64,000 nucleotides of DNA from Pseudeuparius sepicola. Taxonomy: Eukaryota > Arthropoda > Insecta > Coleoptera > Anthribidae. Under the pieces are notes generated by a model. The model was not told the origin of the DNA, searched no databases, and saw only the letters and a program-made list of their open reading frames with translations. A program made the translations under genes and the position numbers. Positions 23,791 through 34,396 of this stretch are shown here, one piece after another. Positions within the stretch are counted from its first letter, which is position 1. Each line of letters begins with the position of its first letter. The DNA is taken from NCBI GenBank assembly GCA_963920635.1, contig OY987298.1:53733949-53797948 (forward strand), written 5' to 3'.

Positions 23791-23926
23791 GTTCCCATGC
23801 CCACAGCACTGCCCACAAGGTGTATACATTCGCATAGTATACCCTTGCTGGCAGTCAGATCCCCATGCCAGGCCTTCATTCTTAGAACTGATAGTAGTTA
23901 TCGAGGAGTTATTGACTCAGTACTGA
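23791..23926 (+). CDS. JAK/hopscotch-like tyrosine kinase, last exon
   Basis: The exon follows TTCTTTGCAG and begins with the single base that completes the arginine codon left open at 7506, giving GAR then FPCPQHCPQGVYIRIVYPCW. CPxxVY followed by PCW and the DPHARPSF motif are subdomain XI of tyrosine kinases, including the conserved tryptophan and the invariant Arg of RPSF. It ends TQY-stop at 23926, just past the kinase domain, as in JAKs, where the catalytic domain is C-terminal. Joined with the four upstream exons, the visible coding length is 801 bases (266 residues). The overlapping open frame at 23671-23955 is in another phase and is a shadow. Confidence 0.75.
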
Positions 23927-24159
23927 ATTATATGTATAATATCACAATGTGTTAAGGACATGGTTTTACTTGGCCACTGTGTGTTAAGTTCCTAGATTGT
24001 ACATACCCTATGTGGACAATGTGGGCTGAATTACAAAAGGCACGTGTTTTGATTTGTCGTCACAGGTTTACAATATATTATCTTGTGTATCAGCTGTGAC
24101 AGGCAAGATGATTTCTGATCTGAGACAAGCAGTATTCTGGCCGGTAATAATCCCCTGTC

Positions 24160-24165
24160 AATAAA
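24160..24165 (+). promoter_or_regulatory. Candidate poly(A) signal of the kinase gene
   Basis: AATAAA lies 234 bases after the kinase stop codon. Other AATAAA copies occur further on (e.g. near 24698), so the used site is uncertain. Confidence 0.4.
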
Positions 24166-24924
24166 TTTAGAAGTCTACACATAACCTGTTTGGCATCAAA
24201 TCATGTACAAAGCACTTTTGGTTATCCATGTTATTAGTTTTACCAGCTGACAAAAGTGACACTGATGATAGGCACAAATATGTGATGGAATGGTGGATTC
24301 CATCACATATTTGTGCTGAATTTAAAGACTTGCCCAATAGCTTAACAGCCGAAGGTGCTTTGCCAATGAATTTACTCTGTACAAAAAAATTGTCTCCTCA
24401 ATTTCGCATTTCCTAGACACACGACCGAGTAAAACCACCTTCTCCCTGATTTACATTGTCACTGTTGTTTATGGTTGGTCTGAAACATATAATTGTATAG
24501 TGTCCAGAAAGTGACTCCCAGTTCCCTCCCTAAAATCAGTTTCTTAATTGTAAGTATATGAATGTTTTATGAAATTTTCGAAATGCATTATTATACAAAT
24601 TTGACGAAATAGCTATTTTTTATAATAAAAATGTTAAAGTATACAATTTGAAGTAAATCTATAATAGTGTTGTATTCTAACACTGCTTAAAATACAAATA
24701 AATCTATAAATGTTAATGATATAAAGAAATCATGAAAGTAAACTTTTGACATTCAAGGTTTGAAAACACAGTTAAATTTAAGCTCCAGAAGTTCATAAAT
24801 AAAACAAAAAAAACATTACATGTGATCATTTTGAATCTTATTTATACTAAATTGATAATTATCTTGGACATTACTACTGAAACAATATCGTTAAACTATA
24901 TTCCCTGTGCTGTGTGATTTATTG

Positions 24925-25374
24925 CAGGGGCGTGCGGTCCATGGAAGCAAAGGAAGCAGTGCTTCCCCTAAACCAAGACAATGTAAAATGATAAAATGTA
25001 ATTTTTGAATTTTTAAACAGGTAGCAATTAGTTTAGTTACCTAGGTATATCAAAAACGCTAAAAATTATCTTATATATCATATATCAAACCTATTTTTCA
25101 ACATTAAACTTTGCGGATAAGCTTCAATTAATTACTAACGGAAGGGCAAAACCCGCTATGAAAAATTTAACCACAAAAATTAATGAATGACTTTCACAGA
25201 TGTCGCTGTTGTTTATTGAGAATATAATTCTCCAGAACATGTTAGATCATCGACGTTTTTATGATGACATCATTGACGAATTCGCTAAAAGTGATCGAAG
25301 AATCGAATTACATTACAAATAGGTAAGTTTTTAAACATTGCTTCCCTTACTTAAAATGTCACCGCACGCCCCTG
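24925..25374. mobile_element. hAT-type MITE, 450 bp, 8-bp target duplication ATTTATTG
   Basis: The termini are CAGGGGCGTGCGGT (24925) and its exact inverse ending at 25374. The eight bases before (24917-24924) and after (25375-25382) are identical, ATTTATTG. A CAGGG-type inverted terminus with an 8-bp duplication is the hAT signature. There is no transposase inside. Confidence 0.9.
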
Positions 25375-26289
25375 ATTTATTGAGGCAATTGCCTACCAAA
25401 CTCGTCGCCCCCCACTGGATTTTTATGAAATCTACTTGGATAATGACATCACCTAAGATTTTTTTATTGAACCAGTTTACAAAAGCAACTCCAAATTTCC
25501 TGAAAAAAATGTTGGGGCTTCGACTTGGGGTCAGCCTCTCAGATCAAATATAACTATATGGGTTATTCGATTGTTGAAGAGAGCGCTAACACCTATACCT
25601 TTCTGACACTCTGAGAGACCAGAGGGTTATTTATAATTGTGACAAATAGCCATTGGCAGGGATAAATCAGGTTTAATATATCTATGCATGCCAAGCATTT
25701 TGATTACAGTGGTTTTTAATTCTGCTTTCTAGCTCTAGCATTTTGTTAAACAGCTATTTTTGACATTTATGACCTGCCAGAAATATCACAAACATCAATC
25801 AAAATCAAGAAAGTAAATATATCATAAATCGAAATAAATTAATCCATTTATTTTAGAAATCTTTTTGTTCGTATAATAATACAACAATTTTCACTTTTCA
25901 AAAAATAAAAGCTTTTATGTCTTCACTCAACGCTGTTCAACAACATAAAACACACAGAACTGACAATCACTGACAGAACACCAAGGTTAGAATCAGCTGC
26001 AAGTGACCAAGCACAATATTGTTACACAATTGTGTTATCAGTTAAAAAACCATTCAAGGTGTGCAATCAGCAAGCTGTTTGCAAGTGATTTCTTACACTT
26101 AGTAACCTTAAATAAAATAATAAGCTTTACTTGGTCACAAGTAGTGAAAAAAAATACAAAATAAAATAAGCTATAAAGCTGAAAATGCAGCCAATAACTA
26201 GTTGTCATGATTATAGTGCCCTCTGACTTTAAAACAGATCTAGTTGTGGTGAAATGTTGCATCTAGTTATACTTGATCTGAGCCCTGTA

Positions 26290-26964
26290 CAGGGTGGCTC
26301 ATTATAAATTGACACCCCCTTAACTTGTTAGTTTTCGAGATAAAAAAAAAGTTTTTTTACAAAAGTTTTAGACACTAATACAAAGTTTTTTGTGACGCTA
26401 TTGAACCTTATACAATGTGTTCTAGAAAGCCACAGCAGACATAACTTATGTTTTGTTAAATGGAACATTTTGCATATTTTTGGATTATTAAATTCTACAC
26501 ATTTTTCCGATTCCAACGAAGTATATATGTCATAAGTTTGCTTCAACCGTTCGTTCGGAACTGAGCCTTTTTTATGAGGGATTACTCCTTGGGTCATAGA
26601 GGTTGCCATGGAAGACAAATGCCAAATTATAATAATAATTATTGCCAGTTTATTATAGTATATTCACACTTTGGAAAACAAAGTGTTCCAAAAGTTCCGA
26701 ACGAATGGTTGAAGCAAACTTATGACATATATACTTCGTTGGAATCGGAAAAATGTGTAGAATTTAATAATCCAAAAATATGCAAAATGTTCCATTTAAC
26801 AAAACATAAGTTATGTCTGCTGTGGCTTTCTAGAACACATTGTATAAGGTTCAATAGCGTCACAAAAAACTTTGTATTAGTATCTAAAACTTTTGTAAAA
26901 AAAACTTTTTTTATCTCAAAAACTAACAAGTTAAGGGGGTGTCAATTTATAGTGAGCCACCCTG
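26290..26964. mobile_element. 675 bp TA-flanked foldback MITE
   Basis: CAGGGTGGCTCATTATAAAT (26290) is inverted at the right end, finishing AGTGAGCCACCCTG at 26964, with TA on both sides. Arms of about 270 bp are nearly identical, which creates mirrored open frames at 26328-26618 and 26574-26993. These are not genes. Confidence 0.85.
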
Positions 26965-27412
26965 TACACATCTGTGCACTAAAATGGCCATAAAATCTTA
27001 TTTTTCTTGTAATATTCTATTATAAGCATAATTATCAATCCCAAAATTGTATTATATGTGAACCTAAAAGGTAGCAGTCAGATGTGTGATATACTTATTG
27101 CATCAAATCTCATTCTCAATCAGACATGAAACAAATAAATATGCTGAACTTTTTGTCGTTTATTGTAGGTTTAAAGCTGAATTTAGCAATGTACCTTATA
27201 TTAATATGTTAGTTTGTAATTGAGTACAAAAGGATTATATAGACAAATAATAAAACAGTTGAAGTTCATTTTATTTCCATTGCCTCCATCTTGTTCTTGT
27301 CATCCGCCTCTAAAAAATACTTATCTAAAATTATGATATACAGGGTGATTCAGTCATGATGAAATGACTTCAGTCATCATGAAAAAAATGTACTAACAAA
27401 TCAGTCGGTTTG

Positions 27413-27662
27413 TTTTTAGACGGATGTAGCGGCCAAAATAAAAATTCAGTCATGGCCACAATGCTTTTGTACGCAGTAGCCAACTTCTCGAATATTGAAG
27501 AAATTTCACTGTATTTTGAATCTTCATGAGCAGAATGAGGGGGATTCTGCCCATAGTGCAATATCAACTGCTCTATCACATGCAGGGGATCTTTTCATTC
27601 CGTCACAGTTATACCCCATCATCCATCTAGCACGCCATAAACAACCCTACATATTGCACCCT
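27413..27662 (+). pseudogene. Fragment of a DUF7869-like transposon protein
   Basis: The reading DGCSGQNKNSVMATMLLYAV (from about 27419) continues to a stop near 27526, and after a frame change resumes as QNEGDSAHSAI and then AGDLFIPSQLYPIIHLAR. The ordered motifs D-G-C-x-x-Q-N-x-N and (GHTQ)NEGDSAHS are the ones seen in the larger DUF7869-like gene just downstream (30193-30909), so this is a second, truncated family member. It begins right after a CAGGGTGATTCAG-type transposon end near 27342. The function of the family is not established; the RNase H-like pattern suggests a transposase. Confidence 0.6.
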
Positions 27663-28269
27663 CTTCAACATATATATTTTTTAACTTTTCAATGCCCTTG
27701 AAGAATACCAAAGAAAGTCAAGAGGTGTACAGTCTACAAACTATCCGATAGAGAACGACACTTTCTCAGTTTTATTACCACTTGAAAATTTAGTAGAGGA
27801 TACTCTGACTAGTCCGATGTTAGCTGGGGCTGTGTCTGATTCTCAAAGCAAATCAAATCAAACTAGCAGTGAATTAGCAAGGGAGAGGGAAACAATAGAA
27901 TATGAAAACCAATTTGAAGTAAGCACAGCTGACGACAGTGATTATATACCTGAAGCAGAATCAGATTTAGAGTCAGATAGCGCATCGGAACCAGTAAGAA
28001 GTGACAATGAACAAGGGGAAACAAATGTTACTGAAGCTGCTTCTTTTACAGACAGTTTACCTTTGGTTGAAGTTTCAAACATCCCTTTTGATGGCGATGC
28101 ACATAAAGAAAAAAAAAAGGAAACTAAAAAAACAAGGGTGAATGGAAATCCACCGAAAACAAGAAATATTAAAAGAAATGGCTTGTGGCATATGGGACAA
28201 AATGCTTTGGTAATTGGCAACACCAAACTAGTTTCCAATATCTAATGGAAATTGTGTATGGGTCTTTCG

Positions 28270-28340
28270 GAGGTGTGCAGACCACGACAGGTACCTGTTT
28301 CGGGCTTGTTGGCCCTCATCAGGCAGACGTAGCGCACCTC
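28270..28340 (-). ncRNA. Hammerhead ribozyme motif, unit 1
   Basis: Read on the - strand from 28340: stem I outer strand GAGGTGCGC, internal loop, CTGATGA core, stem II GGGC-CAACAA-GCCC, GAA, stem III ACAGGTACCTGT, then C at the cleavage position and GTGG to start the other side of stem I, closing with GCACACCTC. All invariant core bases are present. Predicted cleavage is between the complements of 28286 and 28285. Stem III is a short palindrome, the form expected to work best as a dimer in tandem transcripts. Confidence 0.85.
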
Positions 28341-28797
28341 AGCCGAAAAGACCCAAACACGTTGGCTTAGTGGAAAAGGAACTAGTATAATGCGGTGAGC
28401 ATTTACCATCCAACGCCATCTAGCTGGTACTGCCAAAACCAAAGCAATGTGAGTGTGTATATATTGACCGGTCGATCGACATATAAAAAGAACTCGGCAA
28501 AGCGGCGCGGCACGGTGGAAAAAACCAGAAGAAGCATACATACGGGGGCCAAGAAACTCGTTTGATTCATCACCGAGTATCTTCTAATATATAGAAATCA
28601 ACAAGGATCGAATCGTGAGTTTCAATCCTCGTGTGCTTACGTCTATAGCCAAACGATGATTAAACAGAATGAATATTTAGTGTCCCCATTATAATTTTAA
28701 AAGAAATGGCTTGTGGCATATGGGACAAAATGCTTTGGTAATTGGCAACACCAAACTAGTTTCCAATATCTAATGGAAATTGTGTATGGGTCTTTCG

Positions 28798-28868
28798 GAG
28801 GTGTGCAGACCACGACAGGTACCTGTTTCGGGCTTGTTGGCCCTTATCAGGCAGACGTAGCGCACCTC
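28798..28868 (-). ncRNA. Hammerhead ribozyme motif, unit 2, with core mutation
   Basis: It is the same layout as unit 1, 528 bases further on, but the core reads CTGATAA instead of CTGATGA because of a single change at 28845. This is the G8 position, whose base takes part in catalysis, so the motif is expected to be inactive or very weak. The stems are otherwise unchanged. The predicted (lost) cleavage site is between the complements of 28814 and 28813. Confidence 0.8.
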
Positions 28869-29433
28869 AGCCGAAAAGACCCAAACACGTTGGCTTAGTG
28901 GAAAAGGTACTAGTATAATGCGGTGAGCATTTACCATCCAACGCCATCTAGCTGGTACTGCCAAAACCAAAGCAATGTGAGTGTGTATATATCAACCGGT
29001 CGATCGACATATAAAAAGAACTTGGCAAAGCGGCGCAGCGCGGTGGAAAAAAACCAGAAGAAGCATACATACGGGGGCCAAGAAACTCGTTTGATTCATC
29101 ACCGAGTATCTTCTAATATATAGAAATCAACAAGGATCGAATCGTGAGTTTCAATCCTCGTGTGCTTACGTCTATAGCCAAACGATGATTAAACAGAATG
29201 AATATTTAGTGTCCCCATTATAATTTTAAAAGAAATGGCTTGTGGCATATGGGACAAAATGCTTTGGTAATTGGCAACACCAAACTAGTATATGTCGATC
29301 GACCGGTCGATATATACACACTCACATTGCTTTGGTTTTGGCAGTACCAGCTAGATGGCGTTGGATGGTAAATGCTCACCGCATTATACTAGTTCCTTTT
29401 CCACTAAGCCAACGTGTTTGGGTCTTTTCGGCT

Positions 29434-29504
29434 GAGGTGCGCTACGTCTGCCTGATGAGGGCCAACAAGCCCGAAACAGGTACCTGTCGTGGTCTGCACA
29501 CCTC
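29434..29504 (+). ncRNA. Hammerhead ribozyme motif, inverted unit
   Basis: On the + strand: GAGGTGCGC (stem I), CTGATGA at 29452-29458, stem II GGGC..GCCC (29459-29472), GAA at 29473-29475, stem III ACAGGTACCTGT (29476-29487), C17 at 29488, and stem I return ending 29504. The core is intact. The inner stem I has four pairs including two G.U, an internal loop, then nine positions with one C.A mismatch. Predicted cleavage is between 29488 and 29489. Confidence 0.85.
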
Positions 29505-30909
29505 CGAAAGACCCATACACAATTTCCATTAGATATTGGAAACTAGTTTGGTGTTGCCAATTACCAAAGCATTTTGTCCCATATGCCACAAGCCATTTCT
29601 TTTAAAATTATAATGGGGACACTAAATATTCATTCTGTTTAAAACAAGAAATTACGCATGGAAGGAAAAGCCTATTTGGGTTATCGTAGAACTCGACAAG
29701 GACAGATTTTTCACGATGTTAAGAAAAATGAACGTAAAATGGGGCCACCTTGTCGTTCTGAAACCTGCAAAAAATCAAAGATCAATGGAGAACGTTTATA
29801 GTCAATACTGTAGAGAAGACACCTGTTAAACGTCACAGAAAAGAAATAATTGAGAATTCCAGACGTCAAGCATCCCTGAATTATTTCCTTGATATAAATG
29901 GTGTTAGAAAACAAGTATGCCGTAATACTTATCTTAACACTTTTGGAATAAAAAAATGGACAGTACGTTATTGGATTGATCATAATCAGAAAACAGAAAC
30001 TATAGCTCCAAATTCTTCAATAACTCATTCACAAACTGCTGATGTAGCGTCACGTAAACGAAGAGAATCAGGACATATAAAAGGCAGCAAATAATCTAGC
30101 ACACGTTTTTACCCAAGACCTTCAAGCCGTTAAGTTAGCTCCTCTTACAAAAATTTTATTACAAAAAAAAGCTGAACGTACACAACTTTACAATGTATAA
30201 TCTTCAAAGCCATGAAGTTGTTTGCCACTGGTTCGATGAAACCGCCACAGATCTTGTAGCATCTTCATTTGCAACACGTATTATTCACACATTATCTAAC
30301 ATTTTGCAAAATAATCGTTTGCCAGTTATCCTTTGGTCAGACGGCTGCAATTATCAAAATCGTAACGTAGTATTATCTAATGCGTTGTTACATTTGAGCA
30401 AAGAGTTAAACGTTGATATAGAGCAGAAATTTCTGACCAAAGGACATACACAGATGGAATGTGATTCTGTGCATAGTGCCATCGAAACAAAACTAAAAAA
30501 CAAGGACATTTATCTACCTGGACAATACTGTACTATTACAAGAGAAGCTAGACGCAAGCCTTTTCCATATGAAAGTCATTTCCTTGATTATACTTTCTTT
30601 AAAGACTATTCAGGCAGAAATTTTGGAAGAACAACGGGCGATCTAACGGTTGTGGATATCAAGGCGATGAAGTACAGTAATGGTGAGATTAGTTTCAAAA
30701 CCAACTTTGATCATGAGTATTGTACTTTACCCAGAAGACAGAAAAAAAATGCTGATAGTTTGTATTCCCTTGCCAGTGCTCCTCCTTTAAACAAAGAAAG
30801 AAGAAACATTTCATATTCGAAATGGAAAAATCTTCAGGAACTGAAGACCGTCTTAACTCAAGATTGTCACTCATTTTATAATGAGATTCCCCATGATGGG
30901 CAATCTTAA

Positions 30910-32540
30910 GCGATGTGCTTTATATTATTAGACTTTCTTATAATATACATTGAAGACTTCATATCTGTTTTTTCTTGAATTAACACTATTAATTAATACC
31001 TAAGTACCTACTTACCTTCTAATTAAACTTACATCTTATGGTGTGTCTCTTATTTCAAATAAACATCACAGAGGACCAATAATAATACCGCCTATAATAC
31101 AGTTGCATTAATTTCTGCCCAACCAATACCGCCTAAGTAGCAAAAAACAAAAAAATATAAATATTAAAGAAAATTGTATTTGGATTATTGATCAGTTGTC
31201 TACTTTGATATTAAAGTCTTAAAATTAGATCAGGCTTTCAATAACTATAGTTACGAAACACTTTTTGTTGCCTCCTGAAAAGTTAACCTTATTGTACTTA
31301 GGGGGTATTGTTTCTTAAACGACGATTTAGATTTAAAGCCATTTAAGCCAAGGGGACACACGCAGATGCGAAATCCCGTGTGTTATTAATACATGCATTC
31401 TCTTTTGGATTCGTTTTTTTAAGATTCTTTTATATTTTTGTTAAACCAAGGTTTTTAACTGTTTTTATTTTTGTTGTCAATTTTTATGTATTTAAATAAC
31501 CACATTATTAAAATAAGATTTTTGTTTGGCATTTAATTATTTAGCAGTTGTAATAAATATAGTTAACCAGTGGTGTAACTCACTTTTACTTTACTTAATT
31601 TTATTTATCAATTTCACAAACTGGTGTATCAACTTTTCTCCTATATTACTCAAAATGTAAAACGTAATATACATTTTACTGACCATCATTAAATAGCACT
31701 TATATGTATATATACTGTGTCCAAAACGGGACTGTAATAGTGTTTAGTTAACATTACAGTGAAAATCATGAAAAACTTTAAAAGCTTCTCCTGAAAAATT
31801 CCCAAAAATGAGTTACGCCACTTCGTGATATTGACGACGAGATGGCACACACATTTTCTCACGTTTTTTTAAATTGCTCCAAAAAATTACTACTCGCAAG
31901 GCAACAGCAGAATCATAACGAAACTGAGTCTACACTGCGATCCGTTGCACGTTTTTGTCATGATTAGTGGCCTCTAACCCCTAATAACCCCAAAAAGTTC
32001 TAAAGTAGTTGCTGTCATGGCTGTCTGTTCGCCTGTCCGCATCTTAAAGTCTCTAGATAATCCCCCTCCGTCTAATAGTGCAACGTAGCAACAGAAGAGA
32101 AAAATCAACCCTGATGACACCAATGTAATGCACCACAATAGATGGCGCTGATTTCGCACTACCTAGAATCTAGGGAATGATAATCCAATTGTGGCATGTC
32201 AGTTGTCACTTTCACAGATCATACTAGGTTAAGGTTTAAGCGGGTTTCATAGTTAAACGTGTTTTTCCAATTACTGTGGAATATCGAAGACAAAGAGGTT
32301 TGCAGTGTGCACGAACTGAAGATTATTCTGTACATATAATCAACAAATAACCCCGGATTATTTATTGGCTGTTCGTGGATCGCTCACAAACAATACATAA
32401 TTAAATTTTAATGGTGACATTTTCAAACAGGTCCTTTAATCTGAACAGTGTTTGGTACGTGTTTGCATGTTGAATTGGCATTGAAAAATCAAAAGATTAA
32501 ATTAAATTAGATCATGCTGTAGGTGTATATCAGACAAACT
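30910..32540. other. Gene-free stretch with a small repeat relic
   Basis: No gene is supported here. A hairpin pairs CAATACCGCCTAAG (about 31127) with CTTAGGGGGTATTG (about 31297). At 31350-31375 the + strand reads KPRGHTQM, the same motif as in the DUF7869-like gene, followed by a stop, so a third tiny remnant of that family may be present. Confidence 0.4.
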
Positions 32541-33039
32541 TAGGGTTGCCAACTCACTGTTTTGGTAAATCGGGATACTGTGGTAAAAAAATCGGGATCA
32601 GGCGAAAAAAATCAGGACACTTTTTTTTCATTTTTTTTTATGTAAAATACTTAGTGTATAACAAGTATTCTCACAGAAATTCATAGTAGATTTTCTATGG
32701 TATTATTTTGTTTTACTACCCGAATGTGCCCGAATAGACTGGTGACTCTCATGTTGTTGCGGCCAATGGCAGGGTTTCTGGTGGGGGTGGGAGTAACCCG
32801 CGACCTGTTGGCTGCGTGAGTGAGTAAGCGAGAACACCCACCAAAGTAAAAGGTGGTAGAGGGGACTTTGGGCTTTGGCGGTTTCCTCTTTCTCAACTTG
32901 ATTTCCCCTTATAGTTCAAATTGTGTGTAATAAAAGTTGCCTGTGGGCACTAGGCACAATAACAAAAACATAAGTCAAGCTTTCATTGTTTGCGAAAATC
33001 CGGGACATCCTGGAAAATTCGGGACGGTTGGCAACCCGA
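32541..33039. mobile_element. hAT-type MITE, ~500 bp, 8-bp target duplication GACAAACT
   Basis: The termini TAGGGTTGCCAAC (32541) and GTTGGCAACCCGA (ending 33039) are inverted, with further shared blocks (ATCGGGA/TCCGGGAC types). The flanks 32533-32540 and 33040-33047 are both GACAAACT. The 8-bp duplication supports hAT. There is no transposase. Confidence 0.8.
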
Positions 33040-33189
33040 GACAAACTATACTTGAATTTGTTTTCCAAATGTTTTGACATTTTGATTAAAGATTTCAAAT
33101 AATAATACGTTGTGCAACTTGCAAATCAGCGCCTCCAGGTCAGCAGCCTCGACGAGCGAGTTTAACAGCTGATCAGGTGAGTGCCGTTA

Positions 33190-33775
33190 ACAAGAGGTTT
33201 TGATACACTACATGTGGGTTCCTATAAAAAATTGAAAGCTAAGTATATGTGAATCCTTGGATGATTTTAAGAATTTTTTTATATGAACATAGGCCTGAAA
33301 CTGCTTTATTTCTGAGTTAAATTGAGACTAAGAGAAAACAACGTATAGGGACAAGAAAATGAATGCATTTTACTTTTTAAATCAAAAACCGTTTGCCGAA
33401 CGCAAAAAAATCAAGAGACCAGTTTTGTAAGAAGATAGAGAGAGGGCAATTATAAAAATAATATTAAAATATTTAAAATATTTTAAAAAAATAGCCTCTA
33501 TATCATTTTTTTATTATTGAAAATATTGCAGGGCATGTTAACAGGGATGCCGCTGATGAAAATTAAAAAACCTTTATCCCAGAAAACAATTTTGAAAAAA
33601 AATAAATACAAAGCGGTTTTAGAGATATCGGGAAAAAACTGTTTTTTGTTAAATTTCAACACCCTATATCTCAGAAATAAAGCGGTTTGCGGACCGACGT
33701 TCATATAAAAAAATTATTAAAATCATCCAAGGATTATCATCCTGTAGGATCAGCATTCAATTATGAAACACCCTG
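33190..33775. mobile_element. Degraded foldback MITE
   Basis: ATCCTTGGATGATTTTAA (about 33252) is inverted near 33730, with pairing continuing through TTTTTTTATATGAAC and the GCTTTATTTCTGAG block. The right end finishes with the CACCCTG terminus (about 33770); the left terminus is decayed. The open frames at 33498-33708 lie in the spacer and right arm and are not genes. A further lone CACCCTG end lies near 33950. Confidence 0.5.
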
Positions 33776-34370
33776 TATATATGCTCCTAACACAATTCCG
33801 TTTTTTCACTTTTGAATCGTCCTGTACCTTATATCGCCGTTTTGGCTTTTCAAAATAAACAAATCTCAAAGAATTTGTGACCAAAAAGGGATTAAAATAA
33901 AAAAAGTTCCCAAGTTAGCTAAAAATTTCTGGAACACCCTGTATAAATTGGTTCCGTGAACAAACAGTAGGTATAGAAAAATATAGGTACCTACATAACT
34001 ATTAGGAAAAAATTTCCCTAATTTTTATCTGTGACTTAATTATTGATTTCCCTTTATTCAATTTTTAATACTTACCTTCAGTTTGCCATTTTAATAAATA
34101 AAATTTATTAAATTTTTTGTCTAAACACACTGTTCCCATTCACACGAAAGTATTGTAAGTAAAAAGCACATCAATAATTATTCTAGCTTTAGCTTTAGCT
34201 ATTTTAATAATATTTTAGGTGAAAGTCTGCAAACATCTAAAATTCTTGTATTCTTCTAAATCACCTAAATCAAGTTAGCCATGGATTTGTTTGTGTCTAT
34301 TGTTTTATAGCAAAGTTTAATCATTCTTGTTCCTAAAGTAATAATTGATTTTTATTTGGATATTTTATAG

Positions 34371-34396
34371 AGTTTCTGATAATTCCCTGGTAAAAA
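34371..34396 (+). other. 5' leader of the coiled-coil gene, probably after a leader intron
   Basis: An acceptor-like ATTTTATAG ends at 34370, 26 bases before the chosen ATG. I infer an intron in the 5' untranslated region. No promoter motif could be identified with confidence upstream. Confidence 0.35.

Larger units (their letters stand above)
28169..29642. mobile_element. TTAA-bounded insertion of 528-bp hammerhead-ribozyme repeat units (tandem plus inverted)
   Basis: The insert lies between TTAA at 28169-28172 and TTAA at 29639-29642. Inside are two nearly identical direct units (GCTTG at 28181, 28709 and 29238, a period of 528-529), about 60 bases of a third unit, then from 29287 an inverted copy that starts mid-unit and runs across a unit boundary. 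Each full unit holds one hammerhead motif. The mid-unit start of the inverted part means the repeat behaves as circularly continuous sequence. This fits the tandem/inverted pseudo-LTRs of Penelope-like elements, or a retrozyme concatemer. There is no reverse transcriptase or other protein, so it is non-autonomous. Short open frames here are shadows. Confidence 0.8.
27715..30909 (+). pseudogene. DUF7869-like transposon gene, interrupted at TTAA and carrying stops
   Basis: The N-terminal part (27817-28168, with an open frame reaching back to about 27715) is an acidic, Ser-rich region followed by basic KKETKKTR. A 1.47 kb insertion at TTAA (28169-29642) splits it. Beyond, MEGKAYLGYRRTRQGQ and GPPCRSETCKKSK (29658-29798) fit the family's CxxxxC region, then TAG at 29799. 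A segment with NYFLDINGVRKQVCRNTYL runs to TAA at 30091. The C-terminal 239 codons (30193-30909) are intact and carry WSDGCNYQNRN (48-58) and GHTQMECDSVHSAIE (84-98), preceded by the family motif FYYKKKLNVHNFT. The insertion, stops and frame changes make it non-functional. I assign DUF7869 from memory of the motif pattern. Confidence 0.6.

Noticed and set aside
23671..23955. 94-codon frame across the kinase last exon
   Set aside because: It is in a different phase from the subdomain XI motif and crosses the intron-exon border without splicing.
26328..26993. Frames of 96 and 139 codons on opposite strands
   Set aside because: They translate the two inverted arms of one MITE; the shared protein text is a palindrome effect.
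28170..29640. Tandem repeat considered as a CRISPR array or simple satellite
   Set aside because: The unit is 528 bp with no spacer pattern, the host is eukaryotic, and each unit carries a structured ribozyme.
28169..29642. Idea that removing the insertion restores the DUF7869-like reading frame
   Set aside because: Joining the sequence at TTAA leaves the conserved downstream part out of frame with the N-terminal part, so a frame change exists independently of the insertion.
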